Part shown: positions 1 to 7,572 of the stretch, one piece after another
How the letters are laid out: the number at the start of each line of letters is the position of its first letter
Numbering within the stretch: position 1 is the stretch's first letter
Assembly (NCBI GenBank): GCA_046346665.1
Contig: JAXMHQ010000005.1
Coordinates: 1 to 64,000 of the forward strand
Length of the DNA: 64,000 bases
Origin: JAXMHQ01 sp046346665
GTDB taxonomy: Bacteria > Verrucomicrobiota > Verrucomicrobiia > Limisphaerales > JAXMHQ01
Reading direction: 5' to 3'
Made by a program: the position numbers and the translations under genes
The notes under the pieces: model-generated
Told to the model about the DNA's origin: nothing
The model's input: the letters and a program-made list of their open reading frames with translations, nothing else
Databases searched by the model: none

Positions 1-79
1 TCACACAAGGGCAACACCCGCGCCCCGCGACAAGCCATCGCCAGGATCCGCACCCCGCAACCGCGTCAGCACCGGGTCT

Positions 80-216
80 AGAGCGATTCAAATCAAACCA
101 TAGCCGGCATGTGCCTGAAAGAGCATCCGCAGATTACTCAGATTTCGCAGATAATCTGCGTTCATCTGCGAAATCTGCGGACAAATGAACGGCTACAGTT
201 TTCTTGAAATCGCTCT
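80..216. repeat. Composite palindromic element, left edge of window
   Basis: Outer arms start AGAGCGATTCAAATC (from 80) and end GAAATCGCTCT (to 216) and are imperfect reverse complements of each other; the match continues inward to TAGCCG/GGCTAC. The middle is made of CGCAGAT/ATCTGCG units that fold back on themselves (about 132-181). The same plan, unique outer arms enclosing short direct repeats, recurs elsewhere in the window with other sequences. The 79 bases before it show no gene I can support. Confidence 0.6.
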
Positions 217-227
217 ATTCAGCGACG

Positions 228-1151
228 TCATTGGGGCGGGTTTGCAAGCGGCTTTCGAACGATGTGATCCGGAAACTGGTCGTAGCGGGCCTTGCTCCAA
301 GGCAAGGACTCGACGTGGCCGTCCGCGTAAATGTAGTTCGCTCCCTGGCCATGGCGGTTGAATCGGATCCAACCCTGGCTGCCATAATTCCCGGAGCCCC
401 ACTGGACGAGAGCCGCCTCTCCGGGCCACGTGTCGTAATCGTCCTGGTTCACACTTCCGAACTCGGCATTGTCCGGAGCATTCAGCGCCTCGGAGTTCCG
501 CTCGGAGAACATGATGATGTTGCGATTGGAAAGGTGGGCGACATTGTTGTCCGTGGCAAAGCCCGGCAGCACTCCCTCGACCGCGTAGCGGGCGGACTTG
601 TGCGTGAAAATCGAATCCAGCAGGTAACTCTCGATGGTCAGGTGTTCGGCCTGCGCAACGGCCTGCTCGGAACGGTTGGGCGGGGATTGGCTGGTGGTCG
701 TGATGGCCCCGTTGTAGCCCTGCAAATCGGTGGCGAGAATCCGGGATCGCGGCGTCGGATCGGCCGGGCAGAATGCGGCGATCCGGCTTTGGAGATAGGG
801 GTGGAAAAAGATGACCCAGGGTTTTTCAGCCTGGCTGTTGCCCGTCCCGCCCCCGGCGCAACCGGCCGGACTTGAGGGGAGAACATCCGTCTGCGTCCCG
901 TCATCCAGCACCCAGCCTTCGTGGTGATGAAACAGGCTGCCGTTGTAATCGTCCATGTAAAGGCGGGCCGCGAGGGCAACCTGCCGCAGGTTTGACGAAC
1001 AGGCCGCGCGCCGCCCGCGCTCCTTCGCCCGGGACAGCGCCGGAAGAAGAAGCGCCGCGAGAATGGCGATGATGGCAATCACCACCAACAGCTCAATCAG
1101 TGTGAATCCCCGCGGGGTGTCCGGTTTGCGAGCCGGCAATGCTTCTTTCAT
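228..1151 (-). CDS. Pseudopilin-like protein with H-X9-DG C-terminus
   Basis: 307 residues. A 15-residue basic leader ends in Gly, followed by F-T-L-I-E and a hydrophobic helix rich in Ile/Ala/Leu (about 16-40). This is the class III signal of type IV pilin-like proteins, cut by prepilin peptidase at G15^F16 with Glu at mature position 5. Near the C-terminus the motif H-G-Q-G-A-N-Y-I-Y-A-D-G fits the H-X9-DG signature of a family greatly expanded in Verrucomicrobiota, Planctomycetota and Lentisphaerota. The protein is probably inserted in the inner membrane, assembled or released at the cell surface; its precise role is unknown. It stands alone, away from the type II secretion operon at 17-31 kb, but may depend on that machinery. 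The ATG at 1151 lies directly behind a promoter-like sequence and a perfect inverted repeat. Confidence 0.9.
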   Translation of the reverse strand: MKEALPARKPDTPRGFTLIELLVVIAIIAILAALLLPALSRAKERGRRAACSSNLRQVALAARLYMDDYNGSLFHHHEGWVLDDGTQTDVLPSSPAGCAGGGTGNSQAEKPWVIFFHPYLQSRIAAFCPADPTPRSRILATDLQGYNGAITTTSQSPPNRSEQAVAQAEHLTIESYLLDSIFTHKSARYAVEGVLPGFATDNNVAHLSNRNIIMFSERNSEALNAPDNAEFGSVNQDDYDTWPGEAALVQWGSGNYGSQGWIRFNRHGQGANYIYADGHVESLPWSKARYDQFPDHIVRKPLANPPQ

Positions 1152-1155
1152 GGTA

Positions 1156-1198
1156 TTACGATATCTTCAAATCGTAACACCATTGATAATGACGTCAA
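1156..1198 (-). promoter_or_regulatory. Promoter with overlapping 7-bp inverted repeat (candidate operator)
   Basis: Read on the minus strand, TTGACG (1198-1193) and TACGAT (1176-1171) are 16 bp apart, a fair sigma-70 pattern. The -10 box lies inside the perfect inverted repeat TTACGAT-N8-ATCGTAA (1156-1177), which ends five bases before the start codon of the pseudopilin-like gene. A repressor binding there would block both polymerase and the translation start region. The regulator is not known. Confidence 0.4.
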
Positions 1199-1237
1199 GC
1201 GCTCCTGCAATCGACCGCGGATCCGGGCCGGAAGTTG

Positions 1238-1269
1238 AACCACGGATGGACACGGATGAACACGGATGG
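1238..1269. repeat. AACCACGGATG-type direct repeat (half element)
   Basis: Three successive CACGGATG units following AACCA. The same sequence opens the longer palindrome at 6459-6611, but no inverted counterpart was found here. The 182-base gap between the flanking genes (1152-1333) holds this repeat and the promoter above. Confidence 0.6.
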
Positions 1270-1333
1270 GGTCCGCCAGGGTGGGCGGCTGTTTTGCTCC
1301 GTGATTGGGACTTTTGGATCCCAATCGTTCCAG

Positions 1334-2701
1334 CTAGGCCCCGGGATCTTTTCCGCCCCCGATGCCGGGCAGAACCACACCCTTGCCCCGCGCTGGAGAG
1401 TTTTCCCTGAGCCGGAAATTGCCATGCGCCGGATCGACAAAACCCGGGTCGCCGCTGAAATGCCTCCGGCCGTCGCAGGGCCAGGTGCGATTGAACACGC
1501 CGCCGCCTTCGTCCACCGCCGGGCCGGCTTCGAGCCAGTTGTTTTCAATGACCACATCCAAGGCTTTCAATTCCGCATCCGCCACGCCGGGCGGGGCGAA
1601 CGTGGCGATCGCGAAGGCATAATTGCGGCTGCAAATATTGTTGAAGATCCGCACGTGGAACAGGTTCGTGGAACGAATGTCGATGGCGCCGGTGGATCCG
1701 GCCCAGTGCCCTTTGGATCCGTTGCCAACGAGGGTGTTGTTGAAGACCGCGATGTTGTGCCGGGGCCCGTTCGTGCCCCACACGCCGAACAGGATTCCAG
1801 AAGCGCGATTGTTGAAGATCGTGTTGTGATGAAATCGCACGTTCTCCATCCGCGCGCCCGCGCCCTCCACAGAAATCGCCCCGCCCCACTCGCAGCGCGT
1901 CACAATGTTCGAATCGAATTCAACATCCTCCAGCAAACCGAACCACGCGTCCGCATACAACCCCTGCCGCGGCATGTCGTGCACGGAATTGTGGTGCACG
2001 CGGCCGTGGGCGCTGACTTCCTTGCAATCGATGCCTTCCTTGACGCAGTGATGAACGTCGTTCGAAGCCACATCGAAAAATCGAGCGCCGGCCAGTGAGA
2101 TCGCCTCGTGCGGCGCTTCGTGTTCCAGTCGCTGCCGCGGGGTCCGCATCTCCTGGTCGTTCGCGCCCGTCACCTCGCAATTCCAAACGTTCACGTGATC
2201 GGCATACCAGACCCCGATGCCGGAGTTGTAGGATCGATGCGACCGGCAGCCGAGCAGGTCGATGTGATCCGTGCCCGGCCCGTGCAGCATGAATCCGCCG
2301 TTGTGGGAATTGCTCACGGTAACGCCGCTCACCCGCACGTAGCGCGCTCCTTTGATGTTGAAGGCGCCCAACTCGGTGAAACCGGGCACCGCGTCATTGG
2401 TCAGCGCCCCGGCGTCGAGAACCGGGATTTCATTTTCGATCGCCTGGAGGGTGAGCCAGCGGCCGGCGGAACCGGAACGTGTGACCTGGACCGGCTGTTG
2501 CAATCGGTAGTGCCCGCCGTGGAGGTAAACCGTGTCGCCCGCCTGGGCGAGATCGATCGCGGCCTGGAGGGATTGCAGCGGTTCGTCGGGAGTGCCGGGA
2601 GAATTAACGGCGCCCTGCGGAGCCACATGAAATTCACGGGCCGCGGCGACAGAAGCGAACCCGACAACAACCAACTCAGCGACAAATCGAATCCCGTTCA
2701 T
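1334..2701 (-). CDS. Secreted right-handed parallel beta-helix protein
   Basis: 455 residues from ATG at 2701 (an ATG four codons upstream, at 2713, is an alternative). Residues 1-21 form a signal peptide ending A-A-A-R. The body opens with the D-E-P-L-Q-S-L-Q-A-A-I-D segment followed by G-D-T-V-Y-L-H-G-G-H-Y typical of pectate-lyase-like proteins. It then carries many Asn-rich coils such as N-S-H-N-G-G, H-H-N-T-I-F-N-N-R-A-S-G-I and F-N-N-T-L-V-G-N-G, the ladder pattern of a parallel beta-helix. Such proteins are usually polysaccharide lyases, hydrolases or epimerases acting outside the cytoplasm; I cannot identify catalytic residues or a substrate. An in-frame upstream extension exists but is not protein-like, so the start nearest the signal peptide is preferred. 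Confidence 0.8.
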   Translation of the reverse strand: MNGIRFVAELVVVGFASVAAAREFHVAPQGAVNSPGTPDEPLQSLQAAIDLAQAGDTVYLHGGHYRLQQPVQVTRSGSAGRWLTLQAIENEIPVLDAGALTNDAVPGFTELGAFNIKGARYVRVSGVTVSNSHNGGFMLHGPGTDHIDLLGCRSHRSYNSGIGVWYADHVNVWNCEVTGANDQEMRTPRQRLEHEAPHEAISLAGARFFDVASNDVHHCVKEGIDCKEVSAHGRVHHNSVHDMPRQGLYADAWFGLLEDVEFDSNIVTRCEWGGAISVEGAGARMENVRFHHNTIFNNRASGILFGVWGTNGPRHNIAVFNNTLVGNGSKGHWAGSTGAIDIRSTNLFHVRIFNNICSRNYAFAIATFAPPGVADAELKALDVVIENNWLEAGPAVDEGGGVFNRTWPCDGRRHFSGDPGFVDPAHGNFRLRENSPARGKGVVLPGIGGGKDPGA

Positions 2702-2796
2702 ACCCGCATCCATACCCGTCTGGTTTGACCAGAGCAAGCTGCTTGGCGCACAGAGTCTGTGAAGAATGCAGGGGCGTGCGTGAGTCGGATGCGGGC

Positions 2797-3312
2797 TTAA
2801 CTCTCCTCGCCTTTTCCGGCCTCGAGATAGCGCTCGATGTGCCGGTCCAGGTCGGAGAGTCCTCCGGCACACGTGGCTGCCTGCACGCGTTCCACCATTT
2901 CCAGGCACCACGCCTCTTCCTCAACCTGCTCCGCAATGAACCAGTGCATCAATACCTGCGCCGGATAATCCTTCGCGCCTTGCGCCGCCTCGTACACCTG
3001 GTGGATCCCCTTGGTGTTTTCAGTTTCCATCGTCTGCGCATGCTGGGCGATTTCCAGCAGCGATTTGAAAGCACTCTTCGGCGCAGGGATCGCCATCAGT
3101 TCGGGATCTCCGCCCCGGTCCAGGATGTGCGCGGTTATTTTGGACGCGTGCTCCTGTTCCTCGGCGGCCTGCTTTGCAAAGTAACGTCCAAATCCCTTGA
3201 GATTCCGGCCCTCGCACCACAACGACAGTGCGCGATAACTGTGAGCGGCGCTCAATTCCTGGTTAAATTGCCGGTTCAACTCGTTCAATACTTTGGCGGG
3301 GATCTTGTTCAT
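2797..3312 (-). CDS. ftn: Ferritin, iron-storage protein
   Basis: 171 residues, the normal size of bacterial non-heme ferritin. It oxidises Fe(II) at a di-iron ferroxidase centre and stores it as a mineral inside a 24-mer shell in the cytoplasm. Visible ligands are E19 (helix A, F-N-Q-E-L-S-A-A-H-S-Y), the E-E-Q-E-H segment with E52 and H55 (helix B), and the E-E-E-A segment in helix D. Starting at ATG 3312 puts the first helix (L-N-E-L-N-R-Q-F-N-Q-E) where FtnA has it; in-frame sequence further upstream is not protein-like. The gene is transcribed away from the mobile element that follows. It appears to be monocistronic. Confidence 0.93.
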   Translation of the reverse strand: MNKIPAKVLNELNRQFNQELSAAHSYRALSLWCEGRNLKGFGRYFAKQAAEEQEHASKITAHILDRGGDPELMAIPAPKSAFKSLLEIAQHAQTMETENTKGIHQVYEAAQGAKDYPAQVLMHWFIAEQVEEEAWCLEMVERVQAATCAGGLSDLDRHIERYLEAGKGEES

Positions 3313-3435
3313 AGGCCCTAATTTTTGATCCCTTTTGCAGCAAAATGAATTGAGTGGCAAGCCTTTACTCAAACCGTGCTGCGTTGCGAGCAAACCCGGA
3401 CAGTGTGCGTTCAAACCCGGACGACTGTTCTTCAG

Positions 3436-4390
3436 TCTGGTGTCGCCAGAGCAAGAAGCGTGAGCAGAGGAGCATGCACCAAATTTGGGGCTGTTTTATG
3501 GCTTATGGAGCGTTTTTTGGCCCCGTTTTTTGCTGTATATCGCAGTTGGCTGGCGTAAAACTGGATTCCATGGCAAGGGCAAATCGACTCAGGATGAGCG
3601 ATGGAGGCATTTATCACGTCACGCATCGCTGTCACAATCGTTCCTATCTGCTGAAGTTCGCGGTCGACCGGAAGGCTTATCGTTCAGCATTGAGGAAGCA
3701 TCTGCAGGAGTTTCAAGTTACGCTCCTGGATTATTGCATCACGTGCAACCACGTCCACTTGCTGATCGACACTCCGGATCGGAGTGAACTGGGCGGCCTG
3801 ATGCATGTGTTGGAAGGAGAATTCGCCAGAGCTTACAATAAGCGCAAGGAGCGGATTAACGCGTTTTGGGGCGACAATTACCACGCCACCCTCGTGGAAG
3901 GCGGCGATTATCTGTGGCGCTGCTTGTGTTACATCGAATTGAACATGGTGCGTTGCGGGGTCGTGAGGCACCCGCGCGAATGGGATTGGGTCGGCCACCA
4001 CGAGATCATGGGGACCAAGACGCGCAATCGACTGTTGGATCTTGATCGACTCTGCTGGCGGCTTTGCGCCAGGAACATTCAGGATGTCCGGCGAAACCTC
4101 GACTTCAGCCTGGCGGAGAGGATCGCGCGGGATAAACTCAAGCGGGAACCCATCTGGACAGAGAGCCTGGCGGTCGGGAGCAGTGCCTTTGTGAGCCAAA
4201 TCACACCCGGCGATGTCTCGCGCTGTGAGGTCGAGGTGCTGGAAATCGACGAGAACCTCTATGCCATGCGAGAAGTCGCCTTACCGTATGGACGCGAAAA
4301 CGGCCCCCAAAATCGCTCCATAAGCCCAAAAACGGCCTCATTTTCTGCACACATTATTGATTGATATAAAGATGCTCTGGCGACACCAGA
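3436..4390. mobile_element. RAYT-type element with imperfect terminal inverted repeats
   Basis: An 18-bp sequence at 3436-3453 (TCTGGTGTCGCCAGAGCA) is repeated exactly, inverted, at 4373-4390. Inside it TCTGG and CCAGA pair over a 5-base loop, a REP-like hairpin. A second, longer pair of inverted segments (3487-3533 and 4293-4339) shares GGCTTATGGAGCG and neighbouring GC/T-rich sequence at roughly 75-80% identity by eye. The boundaries enclose about 955 bp and one Y1 transposase gene. The right inverted segment is also the 3' coding end of that gene. No clear target-site duplication is visible. Confidence 0.65.
3570..4364 (+). CDS. REP-associated tyrosine transposase (Y1/HUH family)
   Basis: 264 residues from ATG at 3570. 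The N-terminal domain has the order of the RAYT/IS200-like Y1 transposase family: G-G-I-Y-H-V-T-H-R, the metal-binding HUH motif C-N-H-V-H-L-L (H61 and H63), and the helix Y-I-E-L-N-M-V-R with candidate nucleophile Y121. These enzymes cut single-stranded DNA at hairpin-bearing ends through a covalent 5'-phosphotyrosine link and are associated with REP palindromes. The C-terminal third (about 170-264) is family-specific and its last 20 or so codons fall inside the right inverted segment of the element. Longer in-frame starts exist upstream but would translate the left inverted repeat. The key residues are intact, so it may be active. Confidence 0.88.
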   Translation: MARANRLRMSDGGIYHVTHRCHNRSYLLKFAVDRKAYRSALRKHLQEFQVTLLDYCITCNHVHLLIDTPDRSELGGLMHVLEGEFARAYNKRKERINAFWGDNYHATLVEGGDYLWRCLCYIELNMVRCGVVRHPREWDWVGHHEIMGTKTRNRLLDLDRLCWRLCARNIQDVRRNLDFSLAERIARDKLKREPIWTESLAVGSSAFVSQITPGDVSRCEVEVLEIDENLYAMREVALPYGRENGPQNRSISPKTASFSAHIID

Positions 4391-4607
4391 ATCGAAAACC
4401 AACCATCTGCAGCTTCGGGCGACTTGCCAGTTCGGAGGATACTTTTACCTGCTCTCGAGCCTCGATCCGGCGCGCCCGTTGACTCAATGGACCCGGCTGG
4501 CCACAAATTATGTCGTGAGTCACACCACGAATAATTTCCTCGTCACGCTCACCAACGTCGTAAATCCGGCGGCAGACGGACAATTCTTTGTCATTCGCTC
4601 ACCCTGA
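4391..4607 (+). pseudogene. C-terminal remnant of a large secreted protein
   Basis: An open frame without a start codon runs from the element boundary to TGA at 4605-4607. It encodes a recognisable C-terminal module: G-G-Y-F-Y-L-L-S-S-L-D, then Q-W-T-R-L-A-T-N, then D-G-Q-F-F-V-I-R-S-P. The intact protein at 42381-43280 ends with a module of the same plan (N-Y-Y-L-A-Y-T-N-D-L ... W-P-R-V ... G-F-Y-R-V-L). The 5' part is not found left of the element, so the gene was probably truncated by the element or by a later deletion. Confidence 0.6.
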
Positions 4608-4637
4608 CTTCGCGTGGCTCACGCAGGAAGCGAAGAA

Positions 4638-4713
4638 TGGTGGGCGCTGAGGGATTCGAACCCCCGACCTACTCGGTGTAAACGAGACGCGCTAGCCACT
4701 GCGCCAAGCGCCC
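4638..4713 (-). tRNA. tRNA-Val (anticodon UAC)
   Basis: 76 nt including an encoded CCA. The acceptor stem GGGCGCT pairs with AGCGCCC, the D stem is GCGC/GCGC, the anticodon loop TTTACAC gives UAC, and the T loop is TTCGAAT with a GGGGG/CCCTC stem. One U-U mismatch closes the anticodon stem. Confidence 0.95.
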
Positions 4714-4759
4714 CACCGCGACCAGCGTAGCAGCACGCCCGAAGCACAACAAGCACGAC

Positions 4760-4936
4760 GGGGGGGGGGGGGCATGGAGTGATGGAGTGATGGAGTTGTG
4801 GATAATCCGACACACCACGACTCCATCACTCCAACACTCCGTTCCGCTCCGTTCGAGGACGAGGACGAGGACGAGGACGATCCCCCAATCCAGGAATCCA
4901 ACAATCCAATCATCCAATCATCCAATCATCCAACCA
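4760..4936. repeat. Intergenic repeat cluster: G13 run, 26-bp palindrome, GAGGAC and ATCCA arrays
   Basis: This fills most of the 307-base gap before the DUF4239 gene. In order: a run of 13 G (4760-4772); inverted arms at 4776-4801 and 4815-4840 built from GGAGTGAT units (24 of 26 bases pair); a GAGGAC array (4850-4880) headed CCGTTCGAGGAC; and an ATCCA/ATCATCCA array (about 4886-4936). The GAGGAC and ATCCA parts recur together, inverted, at 60352-60446. Confidence 0.75.
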
Positions 4937-5020
4937 TCCCCCCCTTTTCCTCCGCTTGGCTTGACTTCCGACCCGGGTTGGGCCGTAGATTGTCGTGCCT
5001 CGGCTGCGGAGAGGCGCGCG

Positions 5021-5800
5021 ATGAATTCAGTCTACCTGTTCGTGGTCGTGTTCACGATTGTGGTGGGAGCGGGCACGCTCGTCTTCCTTGAACTGGGCCG
5101 GCATTTCGGCCTGCAACGGCTTGCCCGCGACACCGAGGGCGCCCGCGCCGGCATGGGCGCGGTCGAGGGTGCCGTGTTCGGCCTGCTCGGTCTCATCATC
5201 GCATTCACTTTCTCCGGCGCGAGCACGCGTTTCGACCAGCGGCGGCAGATGATCGTGCAGGAGGCGAACGCCGCCGGCACGGCCTACCTGCGGCTGGACC
5301 TGCTGCCCGCGTCCGATCAGCCGAAGTTGCGCGAACTGATGCGTCAATACGTCGATTCCCGGATCCGCACTTATCAACTGCTGCCCGATTACGAAGCGGT
5401 GGGGAAAGAACTGGGTCACTCGGCGCAGTTGCAGGGCGAGCTTTGGAAGGGCGCGGTCGCCGCCTCCACCTCGGACGGCGGACAGCGCACGGCACTGCTG
5501 GTTTTGACGCCGTTGAACGAACTCTTCGATCTCCGCAGTTCCCGGATTGCCTCCACCCGCATCCATGCGCCCCGGATCATTTTCATCCTGCTCGGTCTGC
5601 TGGTGATGGTCAGCTCGCTGCTGGCGGGGATCGGCATGGCCTCCAGCCGGCGCCGAAGCTGGATCCACATGATCGGCTTCAGCCTCATCATGTGCCTGGC
5701 GGTTTACGTGATTCTCGACCTCGAATATCCCCGTTTCGGCCTGATCAACATGGAAGCGTCCGATCATTTCCTGATCGAAGCGCGGCAGGGCATGAACTAG
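5021..5800 (+). CDS. DUF4239 (bestrophin-like) membrane protein
   Basis: 259 residues from ATG at 5021, preceded by GGAGAGG; longer in-frame starts would translate the upstream repeat array. Four membrane segments are visible, about residues 4-22, 47-65, 183-203 and 209-228, in the DUF4239 arrangement of two N-terminal and two C-terminal helices around a soluble helical region. The conserved G-L-L-G-L-I-I-A-F-T-F-S-G-A and the F-D-Q-R-R-Q-M-I-V-Q-E-A-N-A segments support the family. DUF4239 proteins resemble bestrophins, but their activity is not established, so function is open. The next gene begins on the base after this stop codon, so the two are probably co-transcribed. Confidence 0.82.
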   Translation: MNSVYLFVVVFTIVVGAGTLVFLELGRHFGLQRLARDTEGARAGMGAVEGAVFGLLGLIIAFTFSGASTRFDQRRQMIVQEANAAGTAYLRLDLLPASDQPKLRELMRQYVDSRIRTYQLLPDYEAVGKELGHSAQLQGELWKGAVAASTSDGGQRTALLVLTPLNELFDLRSSRIASTRIHAPRIIFILLGLLVMVSSLLAGIGMASSRRRSWIHMIGFSLIMCLAVYVILDLEYPRFGLINMEASDHFLIEARQGMN

Positions 5801-6436
5801 ATGAACCCTATGAAACTTCGAACCCTGGCAATTGCGTTCGCGGCCCTGGCGGGCGCCTGCGCGGCAACATCCCTCAAATCCAGTTGGAAATCCCCGCAAT
5901 ACCACGGCGGACCCGTGGGCGACATCGCGGTGGTCGCAATCGATCCGCGCGGACTGGTGCGGCAGGGATTTGAAAACCGGTTCGTGCGCCAGTTCGGGGA
6001 GCAGCAGCAGAAAGCGTTCGTCACCTTCAGCCTGCTGCCGCTGGAGGAGATCAACGCCGACAAGGCGGCCGCGGCGGCGAAGCTCAAGGGGGCCGGGGCG
6101 GATTCGGTCCTGATCATCCGGCTGCTGGATTCCGCCACCTACGCGAGCGAGGTGCAGTTGCGGAACACCCGGTTCGGCCCGGGCACGCAGGGAGTGCAGG
6201 GATTCGGCTGGTACGATTATTTCACCAGCTCCTGGCGGGCAACGGGCGCCATTTACGGGACCCAGAAATCCGATGTTTTCCTGGAGATCGACCTGTTCGA
6301 TCTCGACACCGAAAAGCTGGTCTGGTCCGGCATCACGATGACGGTGGTGAAGGAAGGGGTGGACCGGGTGGAACTGATCGATCCGCTGATCCGGAAGGTC
6401 CTGGCGGCGATGCGCGCCGACGGGGTGATTCACTGA
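5801..6436 (+). CDS. Putative DUF4136-like lipoprotein
   Basis: 211 residues. The N-terminus carries a lipoprotein signal with lipobox L-A-G-A-C, so C20 would be acylated and the protein held in a membrane facing the periplasm. The mature part has V-G-D-I-A-V-V-A-I-D near its start, G-A-D-S-V-L-I-I-R-L in the middle and E-I-D-L-F-D-L-D-T-E-K-L-V-W-S-G near its end. This is the layout of small lipoproteins that hold a Rossmann-like periplasmic domain, as in DUF4136. The family call is tentative. The start codon directly abuts the stop of the DUF4239 gene; there is no gap and no obvious separate promoter. Confidence 0.65.
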   Translation: MNPMKLRTLAIAFAALAGACAATSLKSSWKSPQYHGGPVGDIAVVAIDPRGLVRQGFENRFVRQFGEQQQKAFVTFSLLPLEEINADKAAAAAKLKGAGADSVLIIRLLDSATYASEVQLRNTRFGPGTQGVQGFGWYDYFTSSWRATGAIYGTQKSDVFLEIDLFDLDTEKLVWSGITMTVVKEGVDRVELIDPLIRKVLAAMRADGVIH

Positions 6437-6458
6437 GTAATGCTGGTCCGGAAAGTTT

Positions 6459-6611
6459 AACCACGGATGGACACAGATGGACACGGATGGGGACTGACGC
6501 GAATTAACGCGAATTTTCGCTAATTCCAGAATACAATTAGCGGTAATTCGCGCTAATTCGCGTCAAAGCTCCCCGGCATAAATCCGTGTTGATCGGTATT
6601 CATCCGTGGTT
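6459..6611. repeat. Composite palindrome AACCACGGAT...ATCCGTGGTT
   Basis: The outer arms begin AACCACGGATGGACAC and end CATCCGTGGTT. The inner part consists of CGCGAATTA-type units in one orientation (about 6497-6520) and the inverse (about 6535-6565). A short GGACGGC/GCCGTCC hairpin follows at about 6621-6640. The element fills most of the 216-base gap and is related to the half copy at 1238-1269. Confidence 0.7.
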
Positions 6612-6652
6612 GAAATAAAGCGGACGGCCGCATGCCGTCCCTCCCAAAAATT

Positions 6653-7555
6653 ATGAAACTGAAGGAAATCATCAAGCGCAGCAAACCGTTCTCCCGGCCA
6701 TTCCGGGTGGATGGCTCGTTTAAATTCCGGCTGAAGGATTACGACCCGGGCGACACGCTTTGGTTGAAATCGGACGACAAGGATCGCGCGAAGGAGGCGC
6801 TGGCCACGGGAGTCGAGGCGCTGGCGGAACTCCAGGACCGCCTGTACGCCCAGGATCGCTGGGGTGTGCTGTTGATTTTCCAGGCGATGGACGCGGCCGG
6901 CAAGGACGGCGCCATCAAGCACGTCATGTCGGGCGTGAACCCCCAGGGCTGCCAGGTGTACTCGTTCAAATCGCCGTCGGCCGAGGACCTCGACCACGAT
7001 TTTCTCTGGCGTTGCATGAAATGCCTGCCCAACCGCGGCAACATCGGCATTTTCAACCGCAGTTACTACGAGGAAACCCTCGTCGTGCGCGTCCACCCCG
7101 AATTCCTCGCCAAGCAAAAACTCCCGTCCGAACTCATCACGAAAAACATCTGGAAGCAGCGTTTCCAGGACATCCGGGCCTTCGAACGCTACCTGAGCCG
7201 CAACGGCATCGTGGTTCGGAAATTTTTCCTGAACCTGTCGAAGAAGGAACAGAAGCGGCGCTTCATGGAGCGCATTGAAAATCCCGACAAGAACTGGAAA
7301 TTCTCATCCAGCGACGCCGCCGAGCGGACGCACTGGGATGAATACGCGACGGCCTACGAGGACATGATCCGGAACACGGCCACGGAGGAGTCGCCGTGGT
7401 ATGTGATCCCGGCGGACAATAAATGGTTCAGCCGCATCGCGGTGGCGGCGACGGTGATCGAGACGCTCGGAGGACTGAAGCTGCATTACCCCGAGGTCGG
7501 TCCGGACAAGCTCAAGGAACTGGCTGCCGCCAAACGCGCGCTCACGCGATCCTGA
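6653..7555 (+). CDS. ppk2: PPK2-family polyphosphate:nucleotide phosphotransferase
   Basis: 300 residues. PPK2 enzymes move phosphate between polyphosphate and nucleoside mono- or diphosphates in the cytoplasm. The Walker-A-like loop A-M-D-A-A-G-K-D-G is at 78-86 with D80 and K84. The Walker-B-like segment I-G-I-F-N-R-S-Y-Y-E-E and the lid region S-K-K-E-Q-K-R-R-F follow in the usual order. The whole protein is a single-domain PPK2 of the ~300-residue subgroup; whether it favours AMP, ADP or both cannot be read from these motifs. I chose ATG 6653 because the ATG at 6632 lies in a palindromic repeat. No strong Shine-Dalgarno sequence is present. The porin gene starts 17 bases after it. Confidence 0.9.
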   Translation: MKLKEIIKRSKPFSRPFRVDGSFKFRLKDYDPGDTLWLKSDDKDRAKEALATGVEALAELQDRLYAQDRWGVLLIFQAMDAAGKDGAIKHVMSGVNPQGCQVYSFKSPSAEDLDHDFLWRCMKCLPNRGNIGIFNRSYYEETLVVRVHPEFLAKQKLPSELITKNIWKQRFQDIRAFERYLSRNGIVVRKFFLNLSKKEQKRRFMERIENPDKNWKFSSSDAAERTHWDEYATAYEDMIRNTATEESPWYVIPADNKWFSRIAVAATVIETLGGLKLHYPEVGPDKLKELAAAKRALTRS

Positions 7556-7572
7556 TCGAAAGGCCTGGAACC

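Noticed and set aside
1..79. Possible end of a plus-strand gene (27 open codons to TAG at 78-80)
   Set aside because: Too short and without recognisable residues to support a partial gene.
4886..4936. ATCCA/ATCATCCA array considered as a CRISPR
   Set aside because: Units are 5-9 bases with no spacers; it is a simple tandem repeat.
4961..4991. TTGACT / TAGATT promoter before the DUF4239 gene
   Set aside because: Spacing of 19 bp is too long and the -10 weak; not convincing.
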